Positions 42,355 to 52,872 of a stretch of DNA of 64,000 bases are shown piece by piece. Each line of letters begins with the position of its first letter. Within the stretch, counting starts at the first letter, position 1. This stretch comes from Pseudobacter sp. (lineage in GTDB: Bacteria > Bacteroidota > Bacteroidia > Chitinophagales > Chitinophagaceae). Where the stretch lies: assembly GCA_017849455.1 (NCBI GenBank), contig JAFIGX010000022.1, forward strand, positions 1-64,000, in the 5' to 3' direction. The notes below the pieces were generated by a model. It saw nothing but the letters and a program-made list of their open reading frames with translations, was not told the origin of the DNA and ran no database searches. A program made the translations under genes and the position numbers.

Positions 42355-45300
42355 TCATTCCTGCGCAGATTGCTGGAGGCGATATTCGTTCGGCGCACAC
42401 TGGTATCTTTTCCTGAACTCCCGGAAGAAATAGGATTGATTATTGAAGCCGGTGCGGTAAAAAATTTCAGATACCGTGAGGTTGGAACTGGTGAGTAAAT
42501 GAGCAGCATGTTTCAACCGGATATGTTTGATGAACTCTCCGGGTGTCATATTGGTCATCGTTTTCAGTTTCCGGTACAATTGCATTTTACTGAGTGAAAG
42601 CGCTTTTTCGAGAATGGCGGCATTGAGCCCGGGATCGTCGAGATGTTCTTCTATGGCACGTACCAGGGAATCGATGAATTGTTTATCGGCATCGGGCATA
42701 TCGGATACCGTGTAATCGATAGTGCTGTTATTTTTGAACAGCTCGTTCAGCCTTTGCCTGTATTCGAGCAGTTTGCGGATACGCACCAGCAGGTGTGAAA
42801 TATGAAATGGTTTTGCAATATATGCGTCTGCACCTACTTCATATCCTTCGGTACGTTGTTCGATACTGCCTTTTGCAGAGAGCATGATGAATGGGATCTG
42901 GCAGGTGGCAGGCGCATTTTTGATCCGGGTGCAAAGTTCCAGACCATCCATATCAGGCATCATCACATCGCTGATGATACAATCGGGTGTCAGTTGATCG
43001 AGGAGCCCAAGCGCCTCTCTTCCATTCTCGGCTTCATAAATGATATAGTGGTCTTTCAGCACATCCTTGAGCAGGTATCGAATGGAAGGTTCATCTTCCA
43101 CCACGAGGATGGTTTTTTTGTCGGTTTCCTGTACGCGGTCGATGATGGCACGCTTGTTACTTTCTTCGGCAGAAAGCTGGACGGGCCCTTCCTCATATGC
43201 TGTTATGGATTGGTACAGATAAGAAGGTTTGTTGGAAACCGGTTGTGCAGCGGCCTGGTCATCGATCTCCCCGGAAGTTTCGAGTGGCAGTTTCACCGTG
43301 AAGCAGATCCAGCCTGCTTCGCTGCCGGCCTCGATACTGCCCTGCAGTATTTCGACCAGGTGCCGGGTGAATGCCAGGCCAATGCCTGTTCCGAATTTTT
43401 CACCGCCCGCGGAAGGCGCTACATAGAATTGATCAAAGAGTTTATGCAGTTGATCGGGCGTTAACTCCACGCCGGAATTCGCCACTTTTATTTCAATTGT
43501 TTTCGTGGTGGTATTTTCCTGCACACTGAACAGGACACTGGTATTCTTCCCGGAATGCTTGAATGCATTCGACAACAGGTTGAAAACGATCTTCTCCAGT
43601 TTGTCTTTATCCATCCAGGCATGGATACCCTGCGGGATCTCCCTGCCCATCGATTTTCCCTGCTGATCGCTCAATGCCAGGAAGGGATCGGTGAGATGGG
43701 TCAGCAGCTCCGAAAGATCAAGATAACTGTATTGAATATTCGAAAATCCGGCTCCGGCCTTCCTGAAATCGAGCAATTGCTGTACCAGGTATGTAAGTCG
43801 GGAAGCCTGCTGGTGAAGCAGGGAGGCATAAGTAGAACCCTGGCTGTTCCGTAGCCTTTCTGCAGAGCCCATGATCAATGTAAGCGGGGTCTGCAACTCA
43901 TGCGCAATATTGGTAAAGAACCCAAGCTGGCCCTGGTGCAGTTCTTCTTCCCTTACACGCAGCAGGTGCTCCACTGCCAACTGGTTTTTGATCTCCAGCC
44001 TGTTCCTACGATAAGTATAAATGATATAGCCGATCAATGCCGCCAGTAAAATATAGGCCATGATAGCAGGGGCCGTGAGCCAGAGATATTGTTTTACCCG
44101 CAGGCGCATCACCGGCGCACCTTCCGTCCACAGTCCTTCCCCGTTCGACCATTTGATCTTCAGCGTATAATTGCCCGCACCGATATTGCTGTAAGCTATT
44201 TTGCCTGAAGTGCCCGGCTGATGCCAGGTTTGATCGTATCCTTCAAGATACCAGGCATATTCACATTTACCGGCATTCAGGAAACTGATGGCTTTTACAT
44301 CCAGCTCGAAGAATCCATCCTTTCTCTCAACCGTGTAAGATAGCAGTTCCTTTCCGATGGGTTTGAATACGGCAAAACTGTTATTGTGCATGCCCTTGCC
44401 ACCCATGACGATATTGGACAAGAAAAGGTCGGGATGCCAGTCGGTGTTGCGGATCTGTTGTGGTAAAAAATAATTGAACCCATAAATACCACCCATGAAA
44501 AGATAGCCCGCCGGATCTTTCCAGACAGCGCCATCGCAAAATTCATTGCTCTGCAGTCCATCGGTTTGCTGATAATACGAAATGCTTAGTGTGGAAGGCT
44601 CTACTTTGGCCAGCCCTTTATTGGTACTAACCCAGATCTGCCCCTGTGCATCTTCCTCGATGGCATGGATAGTGTTGTTGGGCAAGCCATTGGCAGTGGT
44701 CAGCTTCTGGAATACAGGGTTCTCATTGGCAGCAGCAGACTGATCGATGCGGTTGAGGCCATAACTGGTGCCGATCCATATCCTGTTCTTCGAATCATGG
44801 TAGAGCGATAACACATCATTATTCGTCAGACTGCCCTCATACGTGAATGCTTTGAAGTTCCTGAAACGGCGACTGCGCTTATCGAGCAGGCTCAGTCCTC
44901 CGTAGCGGCAGGCGATCCATATCTGGTGCTCATCACCTTCGGCCAATGCATAAATGATATCATTGGCAGGGCCGGTATTGTTATTATTAAAGGTATACCG
45001 TTCCAGGAACTGAACGGTGAGGTGGCCTGCAAGGTGGTATAGCTTCAGGTGCACCAGTCCATAGCTGCTGGTGCCGAGCCATACTGAGCTGTCTTTATCC
45101 GGCAGGATAGCATACACAGACCCGAACTCGGGATAATTGTTATACCCTTTGATGGCAGTCCACCTGTAAAATTTTTTCTCCTTCGTATCATATACGCCGA
45201 TGCCTTTGCCATCTGTTCCGATATAGATCCTGCTGTCGGGGCCTTTCTTCAATGCAAACACTGCATTATTATCCAGTTCGGCTGTTGCAGTGTAGTAGCG

Positions 45301-46494
45301 CCTTTTCCATTCGCCGGGCATGGTTGTCCAGAATTTTTCTATCTCGATGATGCCACTACCTTTTGTGCCCACCCAGAGATTGCCATCTTTTTCGCAGAAA
45401 GTCCTTACCGGCCTGTTGGACGCCATTTCATTATCGGAAGTGGCGACGGTACCGAATGGTTTTGTTTGCGGGTATAATTTTATGATGCCGTTCCCGTCAG
45501 TGCCATACCATAATATTTGTTCGGTGCCTGCAGCCCATGAGCTGATCCTGATATGCTGCATCTGGTTTGCCTCTGCCTGCAGAAAAGCAGATGGTTGGAA
45601 CTGATTGTCATAAACCCCGAATCCTTTTCCATTCCATGCGAGTAGATAATGGCCCTGGTAGTTCATCATGGCCGTAATTCCCTGCTTCAGCCGCATGATG
45701 GGTACAGGCATGGGCCATTGGGGATTGATCTCCAGCAACTGATCGTCTGTAGTGCTGAAGAAGATCCGGCCATTCACGATGAAGAAGCGTACGATGCCAG
45801 GCGGATATTGCCAGGTATGCAGGCGTCCGAAGGATTGCCCGTTCCAGGTGAATGTTTCCAGTTCACCGGTATTGTTCAGTAACCAAAGCCGGTTGGAAGG
45901 GTCGAAGGCCAGTTGACGTACTTTCGACGGATGCCGGGGGAATGCGCAGACCTGGAAAGTATCATTCACGGGGTCGTACAGGGTAAGTCCCTGTTTCTGC
46001 GTTAAGCAAAAAACCTTTCCCGATGTATCGATGGCCAGCTCGAATTCCTGTTCACTGATCCTGCTCCGCTGGTGTTGCTGATAAAAATAATTGTAGAATT
46101 TGCCCGATCTCTTTTCATATCTCGATACGCCTTCGATGGTGCTGATCCAGATATTCTGCTGCCGGTCTTCCGTAATATGCTGTATCACATTATTGCCGAT
46201 GCTCCTCGAATCGGTCTCCTTGCTGTAATTGAATACATGGAAAGAAGTGCCGTCGTACATATTCAATCCATCCCAGGTGGCTATCCAGAGTAGGTTATCG
46301 CTGTCTTTGTAGATGGAATTGATAGCGCTGTTGGAGAGGCCATTCCTGTTATCGAGGTTTTGCAGGAAGTACTGGCCGGGAGGTTGGGCAATGACGCCGA
46401 AATGAAAATACAATAAGATCAACCCGGAGAGCAGTACAATTTTTCTCGATTTCAGCAATATGGCGAGCAACACTATAAGCATGTTAAGAAGCAA
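42355..46494 (-). CDS. hybrid two-component system sensor/regulator (HTCS)
   Basis: One 1379-residue chain carries a full signalling path. It has a signal/TM segment (about 1-36), two seven-bladed Reg_prop propellers (about 40-690) with repeated DLWIGTxxGL-type turns, a Y_Y_Y domain (about 720-790), and a TM helix (YLWLTAPAIMAYILLAALIG). Then follow HisKA with NIAHELQTPLTLIMG, HATPase_c with NLLSNAFKHSG and FGTGIGLAF, a receiver domain (ILVVEDEP, SDVMMPDMDG), and a C-terminal AraC-type HTH (NAAILEKALSLSKMQLYRKL, FYRTGFNNQSYFFREFRKRY). It should sense an oligosaccharide in the periplasm and activate the adjacent susC operon. The HELQTP H-box differs slightly from the usual HELRTP. Confidence 0.95.
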   Translation of the reverse strand: MLLNMLIVLLAILLKSRKIVLLSGLILLYFHFGVIAQPPGQYFLQNLDNRNGLSNSAINSIYKDSDNLLWIATWDGLNMYDGTSFHVFNYSKETDSRSIGNNVIQHITEDRQQNIWISTIEGVSRYEKRSGKFYNYFYQQHQRSRISEQEFELAIDTSGKVFCLTQKQGLTLYDPVNDTFQVCAFPRHPSKVRQLAFDPSNRLWLLNNTGELETFTWNGQSFGRLHTWQYPPGIVRFFIVNGRIFFSTTDDQLLEINPQWPMPVPIMRLKQGITAMMNYQGHYLLAWNGKGFGVYDNQFQPSAFLQAEANQMQHIRISSWAAGTEQILWYGTDGNGIIKLYPQTKPFGTVATSDNEMASNRPVRTFCEKDGNLWVGTKGSGIIEIEKFWTTMPGEWKRRYYTATAELDNNAVFALKKGPDSRIYIGTDGKGIGVYDTKEKKFYRWTAIKGYNNYPEFGSVYAILPDKDSSVWLGTSSYGLVHLKLYHLAGHLTVQFLERYTFNNNNTGPANDIIYALAEGDEHQIWIACRYGGLSLLDKRSRRFRNFKAFTYEGSLTNNDVLSLYHDSKNRIWIGTSYGLNRIDQSAAANENPVFQKLTTANGLPNNTIHAIEEDAQGQIWVSTNKGLAKVEPSTLSISYYQQTDGLQSNEFCDGAVWKDPAGYLFMGGIYGFNYFLPQQIRNTDWHPDLFLSNIVMGGKGMHNNSFAVFKPIGKELLSYTVERKDGFFELDVKAISFLNAGKCEYAWYLEGYDQTWHQPGTSGKIAYSNIGAGNYTLKIKWSNGEGLWTEGAPVMRLRVKQYLWLTAPAIMAYILLAALIGYIIYTYRRNRLEIKNQLAVEHLLRVREEELHQGQLGFFTNIAHELQTPLTLIMGSAERLRNSQGSTYASLLHQQASRLTYLVQQLLDFRKAGAGFSNIQYSYLDLSELLTHLTDPFLALSDQQGKSMGREIPQGIHAWMDKDKLEKIVFNLLSNAFKHSGKNTSVLFSVQENTTTKTIEIKVANSGVELTPDQLHKLFDQFYVAPSAGGEKFGTGIGLAFTRHLVEILQGSIEAGSEAGWICFTVKLPLETSGEIDDQAAAQPVSNKPSYLYQSITAYEEGPVQLSAEESNKRAIIDRVQETDKKTILVVEDEPSIRYLLKDVLKDHYIIYEAENGREALGLLDQLTPDCIISDVMMPDMDGLELCTRIKNAPATCQIPFIMLSAKGSIEQRTEGYEVGADAYIAKPFHISHLLVRIRKLLEYRQRLNELFKNNSTIDYTVSDMPDADKQFIDSLVRAIEEHLDDPGLNAAILEKALSLSKMQLYRKLKTMTNMTPGEFIKHIRLKHAAHLLTSSNLTVSEIFYRTGFNNQSYFFREFRKRYQCAPNEYRLQQSAQE

Positions 46495-46681
46495 ACGGGA
46501 GTAATGAATCTGGATAAAGCTTATGGTGGTATAGAGCTACTGGTCATTGCGAATGTAAGTTTTTTCATGTACAATCCGGTCACAATTATGCAAAATCAGT
46601 TTACTGGTCCCTGTTCCGGGTGCTCATGAACAGTTGTATATTGGGATAAAATTTTCAACACAATCCTATAAAGTATCTACC

Positions 46682-48046
46682 ATGCGTTCATCATTATTTT
46701 TTATTGTTTTCCTGCTGGCAGTGACCGGTCATTGCCTTTCTCAAAACAAATCAATCATTTTCCCCAACAATGCCCGGGTTTGCTTTGTGGGCAACAGTAT
46801 TACCATGAACGGTGAGTTCGTACACTATGTACGCTCCTTCTATACCACCCGTTTCCCGGAAAAGAAAGTACAGTTCTTCAATTGCGGGATCTCGGGCGAT
46901 GTCACTTCCGGTATCCTTGCCCGGATGGAGCCGGATATCATGGTGCATAAACCCGATTATGCCATCATCATGATCGGTATGAACGATGTGAACCGGCCAT
47001 TGTATTCTGCCAAAAGGAAACAGGATGATAGTCTCAGCAACGCGAAGCAACAGGCCCTCACTACATACAAAGCCAATCTCGAAAAGATCATCCAGTATTT
47101 TATTTCCCGGCAAGTAAACGTGATCCTGGAAAAGCCTTCCATCTATGATCAAACGGCAGTATTGGCCACTGAAAACCTAAAAGGTGTGAATGATGCTTTG
47201 GGCGCATGCGCCGGCTTTATGCAGGAGTTTGCCGATAAATACAAATTGCCGGTGGTGGATTACTGGGCGGTCATGGGTGAGGTGAATAAGAAGATGCAAC
47301 AAAAAGATCCAACGGCCACTATCGTTGGGGCCGACCGGGTGCATCCTGCTTCACCAGGTCATTTCGTGATGGCCGCTACCCTGCTCGAAGCATTACTCCA
47401 TGAAGTACCGGTCGCCCATATCGATATCGATCTGAACAACCCTAAAAAGGCCACCTGCAAGAACTGTACAGTGAGCAAGCTCCAAAAAAACAAAACAGGG
47501 GCCAGTTTTCAATATGCTCCGGGATCATTGCCATTCTATGTGAGCGAATCGGCTACCCCTGCCCTGCAATACGTGCACTTTACCAATGCATTGAATAAAG
47601 AATTGTTACAGGTGAAGGGACTGCCTGCGGGCAGTTACGGTCTCTATATGAACGATACATTGGTGAGCAGTTTCACAAATGAGGAATTGCAGAAAGGCAT
47701 CAACCTCGCCACGCTCAATACGCCTGAATACAGGCAATCGAAAGCTGTAGTGGACTTTTGCCTGCAATACCGTTCGCAGGAGAATGACCTGCGCAGCATG
47801 CGGTATATAGAATACAGGCAGTTGTTGAAGTACCAGTATGGCCAGGTCCGGGATAGCGCTTTTGCTTATATCAGGAGAACCTTGCAGGACACCACTGTTC
47901 GTGGTTCGGGAAGGACTTATTTGGAAAAATATCTTACCAACAAACCCAATGAGGCGGCCATCTGGCAAAAACTGGCTGTGAAACAAGAAGAATTATTGAA
48001 CATGGTGCATTTGCCCGTGATCAACGTGAAGCTGGAGAGGCAGTAG
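46682..48046 (+). CDS. SGNH/GDSL hydrolase family protein, secreted (probable carbohydrate esterase)
   Basis: The start at 46682 gives a signal peptide (MRSSLFFIVFLLAVTGHCLS). In the 454-residue product the SGNH blocks are CFVGNSIT with Ser39, NCGISGD (block II Gly), GMNDVN with Asn101, and GADRVHP with Asp218 and His221. The C-terminal 200 residues form an extra domain of unknown role. Secreted SGNH enzymes near SusCD loci often remove acetyl groups from glycans. Divergent from the hybrid regulator and next to the GH130 locus, it may deacetylate the same glycan. The true substrate is unknown. Confidence 0.88.
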   Translation: MRSSLFFIVFLLAVTGHCLSQNKSIIFPNNARVCFVGNSITMNGEFVHYVRSFYTTRFPEKKVQFFNCGISGDVTSGILARMEPDIMVHKPDYAIIMIGMNDVNRPLYSAKRKQDDSLSNAKQQALTTYKANLEKIIQYFISRQVNVILEKPSIYDQTAVLATENLKGVNDALGACAGFMQEFADKYKLPVVDYWAVMGEVNKKMQQKDPTATIVGADRVHPASPGHFVMAATLLEALLHEVPVAHIDIDLNNPKKATCKNCTVSKLQKNKTGASFQYAPGSLPFYVSESATPALQYVHFTNALNKELLQVKGLPAGSYGLYMNDTLVSSFTNEELQKGINLATLNTPEYRQSKAVVDFCLQYRSQENDLRSMRYIEYRQLLKYQYGQVRDSAFAYIRRTLQDTTVRGSGRTYLEKYLTNKPNEAAIWQKLAVKQEELLNMVHLPVINVKLERQ

Positions 48047-48049
48047 TTG

Positions 48050-48155
48050 GGTTGACAGGTTAACAGGTTGACAGGTTAACAAGTTGAAAGGTTGATAAGG
48101 GGGCCTGCTAAGCGGAGACTTCCTTGTCAACCTGTCAACCTGTTAACTTATCAAC
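48050..48155. repeat. dispersed intergenic repeat (GGTTGACAGGTTAAC family), copy 2, large hairpin
   Basis: Left arm 48050-48100 repeats GGTTGACAGGTTAACA and variants four to five times. The right arm 48124-48155 (TTGTCAACCTGTCAACCTG, then TTAACTTATCAAC) is its inverted complement. It fills the gap between two convergent genes. There is no T run, so it may slow polymerase or protect mRNA ends instead of being a simple terminator. Confidence 0.75.
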
Positions 48156-48167
48156 AATAAACAATAA

Positions 48168-49622
48168 TCAATACCCTGGATTCTGTGCCCCGATATTCGG
48201 ATTGGCATCGATCTCCGGTCTGGGGACCGGCCAGGTCCAGGCTCTTGAAGAAGGCAGCAGGGTGCAGGCGCCTGATGTACAACCGGCACGCGATACCTGC
48301 CTGGCAAGACGTCCCTTCCTTTTGAGATCGAAGAAACGGTGGCCTTCCGCTACGAGTTCCTTGCGGCGTTCCGTTTCAATGGCATCTCTCAATGCGGCGC
48401 CGGTAAGTACTGCAGGAACATAGTCGAATATCCTTGCATCGCGCAGCGTGTTCAGATCGGCCAGGGCCGATGCTTCATCGGGCGCAGCTTTCCGGAGATA
48501 AGCTTCAGCGCGGATCAAATACATTTCACCGGTACGGAAGGCTTTGAAGTTCACCACGCCATCCGGTTTCTTCAGCCGTGAAAATTTGGCGAGGTACTTC
48601 GACAATACCCTTCTATCGTTCCCATTGTTATCCGGTATGATAGCAATATAGGAAGAGTACCGTATATCATTGATCTTGTCGTACAGGTTCGCCAGTGAAG
48701 CAGGAGGTGCATATTGGCTGCGGTTCACATCGGGCGCATAGGCATTGCCGCCAACCTGTCCCTGACCCGCATCGAATGATAACGACCATACCACTTCCTC
48801 CGTAGATGCATCTGTCCATATCTTCGGGAACTCATTTATCGGCGCAAGAGGGAATGCATCGATCACACGGGTTGAATATTTGATGGCGCTATCCATCTGG
48901 CCACTGTAGAGATACATCCGGGCAAGGATGGCATTGGCCACATGCTGGTCCATATAGGCACGTTCACCGGCGCCATTGATCTCCTTATCAACATCATTGA
49001 ACATGGCAATGGCTGCTTTCAGGTCTTTCTCGATGCTGTCATAATTCTGTTTGATCGTATTACGCGCAGGTTTCTGCTCATAATTATAAGTAGTGATATA
49101 AGGAACACCCAATGAATCCGAGTTGCGGGAATAGGTATCGGCCCAGTAACGCATCAGATCGAAATGAACGAGGGCGCGGATGGTCAATGCCTGTCCTTTG
49201 ATACGGTTCACAGCGCCATGCCTGGTAGCGGAAAATTTTTCAATGCCATTCATGGAGAGATTGGCCTGCATGATGATCCTGTAACCGGCGAGCCAGGTAT
49301 CTTCGATCTGTACTTCATCTTCTGCATAGGTCCAACGAGAGAATACCCGCTCATTGCTCAGTGATTCCACGGTTTCGCGTAGATCGTCGGCCAGCATATC
49401 GGGCAAGGTGGCAAAGGCATTCGATTTCTGGTCTATCGAGCCGTAATAGCTGGTGCTTTGGAAAAGGCCATAAGCGCCCAATAAGGCAAACTGGTAGTCG
49501 TTGATGGTCTTGAATCGCGTAGATGCGTCGAGGGTAGATTCAGGTTTTATGTCCAATACTTTCTGGCATCCGGTGGCCAGGATGACCAGGGCTGCCGCTA
49601 TGATGATATTTCTTACTGACAT
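48168..49622 (-). CDS. SusD/RagB-family outer-membrane lipoprotein (third pair)
   Basis: The 484-residue protein has a lipoprotein signal (AAALVILATGC, Cys19), then DIKPESTLDASTRFKTINDY, the RALVHFDLMRYWADTYSRNS helix, MYLIRAEAYLRKA, LNTLRDARIFDYV, and ERRKELVAEGHRFFDLKRKG. The chain ends shortly after WPVPRPEIDANPNIGAQNPG. It is the partner of the SusC encoded 18 bases upstream. No degradative enzyme lies in the same operon, so the cargo cannot be guessed. The nearby phosphorelay may regulate it. Confidence 0.93.
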   Translation of the reverse strand: MSVRNIIIAAALVILATGCQKVLDIKPESTLDASTRFKTINDYQFALLGAYGLFQSTSYYGSIDQKSNAFATLPDMLADDLRETVESLSNERVFSRWTYAEDEVQIEDTWLAGYRIIMQANLSMNGIEKFSATRHGAVNRIKGQALTIRALVHFDLMRYWADTYSRNSDSLGVPYITTYNYEQKPARNTIKQNYDSIEKDLKAAIAMFNDVDKEINGAGERAYMDQHVANAILARMYLYSGQMDSAIKYSTRVIDAFPLAPINEFPKIWTDASTEEVVWSLSFDAGQGQVGGNAYAPDVNRSQYAPPASLANLYDKINDIRYSSYIAIIPDNNGNDRRVLSKYLAKFSRLKKPDGVVNFKAFRTGEMYLIRAEAYLRKAAPDEASALADLNTLRDARIFDYVPAVLTGAALRDAIETERRKELVAEGHRFFDLKRKGRLARQVSRAGCTSGACTLLPSSRAWTWPVPRPEIDANPNIGAQNPGY

Positions 49623-49640
49623 ATCAGGAATATTTTATAG

Positions 49641-52604
49641 TTAGAAACCAACATTTAAACCGAACGTAACTGTCTTCAACTGGGGATATTGAGCGCCGAG
49701 GCTGTTACCGCTGGTAACTTCCGGATCATAACCCAGGAAATTATGCCATACATGCAGGTTCTGGCCCTGGGCAAATACCCTCACCGACCTGATCTTCGCT
49801 TTGCCCAATAATGATGTGGGGAGATGGTAGCTCAGCATCACATTGCGCAGGCGCAGGAAATCCCCTTTCTCCACGAATCGGGTGATCGCCGTTCTGTATT
49901 CGCTGAAAGCCGAAGGCACATTGGTGATATCGCCCGGTTTCTGCCATTCATTGAGCAAAGATTTGGCGAGACCGGAATACCAGTATGCCGGGAATTCCAC
50001 ATTCGTTCTGTCGTTATTGTATAATACATTGCCGAAAGCATACGAGAAGAGCACGTTCAGTTCTATCCCTTTATAATTGACGGTTGTACCAAAGCCGCCA
50101 AAGCTCGGCGGGTCGACAGGGCCGATGATAGCCCTGTTAGCCGGGTTGTATGTAGTGGTGGTCTTACCATCTTTATCATAGTACAAGGCATCACCTGTTT
50201 GTGGGTCCACACCTGCATAACGAACGAGGTAGAGCGAGTTGATCGGCTGACCCACCTTGTTGATGAAGATGCCGCTGATATTCTGTTCCTGCCCTGCCTG
50301 ATCCAACAGCTTGCTTTTATTATGCGTGTAATTCGCTTCCAACGACCAGGTGAAATCTTTGGTACGGATAATATCTGCGTTCACCGAAACTTCTATACCG
50401 GAGTTGCGCAGCTTGCCGAGGTTATTCGTGATCGACCTGAACCCGGAAGTGCGGGAGAGCTGGCGATCGAGGAACAGGTCTTTGGTAGTGTTGATATAAT
50501 ATTCAACCGTACCTCCTATCCTTCCTCTCAGCAAAGTGAATTCGATACCTGTATTGAACATTACTTTTCTTTCCCAGGTCAGTGATCTTGGAAGGTTAGT
50601 AAGCTGGAACCCGCTTTCACCATTGTAAACAGAAGGGCTCAGTAATGCGAGCGCAGCAAAGTCGCCGATGCCCTGGCTACCGGCAGAACCATAGCTCACT
50701 TTATATTTCAGGGAGCTCAGCCAGTTTTCGGTGCTCTTCAAAAAGTTCTCTTCACTCATGATCCAGCTCAGGCCCACATGCCCGAAGTTGGCCCACTGCT
50801 GGCTTTGCGAAAGTCGGGAAGATCCATCACGGCGGGCGCCTGCGTTGAGATAATATTTTCCTTTGTATCCATAGATACCATCCACGAAATAAGACACCAG
50901 CCCGTTCCTGCTGGAGCTTCCATTCACTGTGGGGATATAACCATTATTGGGTGTGCCCGGGGTAATGCCCGATTCATTCTTGAAAGGGCCCACGATGCCG
51001 AAACCACTGAAGCCGAACCCTTCGCTCTTGCCCTGGATGATCTCATTGTAGATCGCTACATTCACTTCATGCTCACCCATGGTACGCTGGTACGCCAGTG
51101 AGGTTGTTCCGGTATAGCGGAATGTTTTGGCATAAGCCCTGTCGACCTGCCCATTACCACCTACGGATTGTGCGCCCTGGTCGGTGCTGCGGTCGAAGTA
51201 CCTGAAGCTTTCATTTTCCGTATAGTCTGCGCCCCATTGCGTTCTCAGGCGCAGACCTTTCACCCAGGGAAGGTTGTATTCGATATAGAAGCTTCCCACA
51301 CCTTTGATCTGGTCTGCGTTTGCATGGTTCTCCAGCAATTCACGAAGCGGGTTAGGTTGTCCCTGCAGGTCATCGTTCTGGTAATTGCCATTTTTATCAT
51401 AGAGTGTGATATAAGGACGGAACCAGCGGATGGCATTCAGCGGGCTGCCGATATAGGTGTCATTCTCGCGGGTATTGGTAAGGCGGGAATAGCCGAAAGT
51501 GGCATTGAGACCGATCTTCCAGTCGCCGAAGGTATTGTCGATATTCGCGCGGCCGGTATACCGTTTCAATCCTGTTGTCCTGACCACACCCTGTTGATCG
51601 AAGATAGCGCCGGAAAGATAGAAACGTGTTTTATCGTTGCCGCCCGATGCGCTGACCTGGTGCTGTTGCGTGATGCCTTTGCGAAAGAGGGCATCTTTCA
51701 GGCCATTGTTGATCTTGCCCAGACTGTCCACTTGCGCCGGCGTCCAGCCGAGCGGGTTCCTTCCTGAGTTGGGATAGTCGGCATACCAGCTTTCCTGCGG
51801 ACGATCATAGAATTCATATTGCAGCTTTTCCTTGCTGTTCATCAGTTCGAGCTTGTTCTTCGGCAGCTCGGAGTAACCGACCTGTGCGTCGTAGGTAACG
51901 CGTGTTTGTCCGGCCACCCCTCTTTTAGTAGTGATCACGATCACACCATTCGCTCCGCGCGAACCATAGATGGCTGTGGAGGAAGCGTCTTTCAGTATAT
52001 TATAGGATTCAATATCGCCCGGATTGATAGTGGCAAAGTCGGCCGCGTTCACCTGTACTCCATCTATTATATATAACGGTGTGTTGGTGCCGTTGATCGA
52101 CCCTTTACCACGAATGGTTACCGTAGCGGCCGAACCGGGCTGTCCTGAACTGGACACCGACAGCAGGCCCGCTACTTTACCCTGCAATGCTTTGTCGAAG
52201 GAGCCTACCGGTTGCATCTTGATCTCCTCCCCGCGCAGGCGTGCTACCGAACCGGCTACCTGCCGCTTATTCTGAACAGCATAGCCCGTCACGATCACTT
52301 CCGATAAGGTGTTTTGGCTGATGGTCATCTGTACATTCACAGTTCCATTACCGATCGCCGCTTCCATTGCCTGGAACCCCACGCTGCTGAAAACAAGCGT
52401 GGTGGCATTGGAGGGTGCATTGATGCTGAAAGTTCCATCGGGCTGCGTGGTAGTGGAAACCGGGCCGCCCTTTACGGAGACCGTTACTCCCGCTAACGGT
52501 TGTCCGTCTCGCTGATCCGTCACACTACCTGTGACCGTTCTTGTCTGGGAGAAGGAAAGCAATGCCCATAGCATTGCCAGTACGACTAACAATGGTCTTC
52601 TCAT
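49641..52604 (-). CDS. SusC/RagA TonB-linked outer-membrane transporter (third pair)
   Basis: The 987-residue protein starts with a signal peptide (MRRPLLVVLAMLWALLSFSQ) followed by a carboxypeptidase-like domain (DGQPLAGVTVSVKGGPVSTT). The plug has VGSFDKALQGKVAGLLSVSS and SGQPGSAATVTIRGKGSING, then AIYGSRGANGVIVITTKRG. The barrel ends in TVTFGLNVGF. There is no STN domain and no adjacent ECF/FecR pair. The upstream region contains an inverted repeat (52768-52786) and little else. The downstream partner is susD. Confidence 0.94.
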   Translation of the reverse strand: MRRPLLVVLAMLWALLSFSQTRTVTGSVTDQRDGQPLAGVTVSVKGGPVSTTTQPDGTFSINAPSNATTLVFSSVGFQAMEAAIGNGTVNVQMTISQNTLSEVIVTGYAVQNKRQVAGSVARLRGEEIKMQPVGSFDKALQGKVAGLLSVSSSGQPGSAATVTIRGKGSINGTNTPLYIIDGVQVNAADFATINPGDIESYNILKDASSTAIYGSRGANGVIVITTKRGVAGQTRVTYDAQVGYSELPKNKLELMNSKEKLQYEFYDRPQESWYADYPNSGRNPLGWTPAQVDSLGKINNGLKDALFRKGITQQHQVSASGGNDKTRFYLSGAIFDQQGVVRTTGLKRYTGRANIDNTFGDWKIGLNATFGYSRLTNTRENDTYIGSPLNAIRWFRPYITLYDKNGNYQNDDLQGQPNPLRELLENHANADQIKGVGSFYIEYNLPWVKGLRLRTQWGADYTENESFRYFDRSTDQGAQSVGGNGQVDRAYAKTFRYTGTTSLAYQRTMGEHEVNVAIYNEIIQGKSEGFGFSGFGIVGPFKNESGITPGTPNNGYIPTVNGSSSRNGLVSYFVDGIYGYKGKYYLNAGARRDGSSRLSQSQQWANFGHVGLSWIMSEENFLKSTENWLSSLKYKVSYGSAGSQGIGDFAALALLSPSVYNGESGFQLTNLPRSLTWERKVMFNTGIEFTLLRGRIGGTVEYYINTTKDLFLDRQLSRTSGFRSITNNLGKLRNSGIEVSVNADIIRTKDFTWSLEANYTHNKSKLLDQAGQEQNISGIFINKVGQPINSLYLVRYAGVDPQTGDALYYDKDGKTTTTYNPANRAIIGPVDPPSFGGFGTTVNYKGIELNVLFSYAFGNVLYNNDRTNVEFPAYWYSGLAKSLLNEWQKPGDITNVPSAFSEYRTAITRFVEKGDFLRLRNVMLSYHLPTSLLGKAKIRSVRVFAQGQNLHVWHNFLGYDPEVTSGNSLGAQYPQLKTVTFGLNVGF

Positions 52605-52767
52605 AAGTTTTTGTTTTAAATAATGGAGCGATCCTGAGAAAAATGGTAAAAAATCACATCACGAAAATATCCTGTTTATCATGTTGACTGAATACACTCC
52701 TGAATAGCTGCTGCATTGATCATTCTATACAACCGTTTATACCACAGTAAAAACAAAAGTTGTTTAG

Positions 52768-52786
52768 TTACTATGATCGATAGTAA
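52768..52786. promoter_or_regulatory. inverted repeat upstream of the third susC
   Basis: TTACTAT (52768-52774), five bases GATCG, then ATAGTAA (52780-52786), about 165 bases upstream of the susC start. Its core resembles the ACTATAGTAA part of the operator at 42283, so a related regulator might bind. No TAnnTTTG box with good spacing was seen in 52605-52872. Confidence 0.35.
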
Positions 52787-52872
52787 TTTCTCTCACGTTA
52801 AATTGTCATGAAATTTTGAAATACCCAGATCTAGATACCTTGCAAAAACGTATAGTAAAAGGTATTGGCGCA

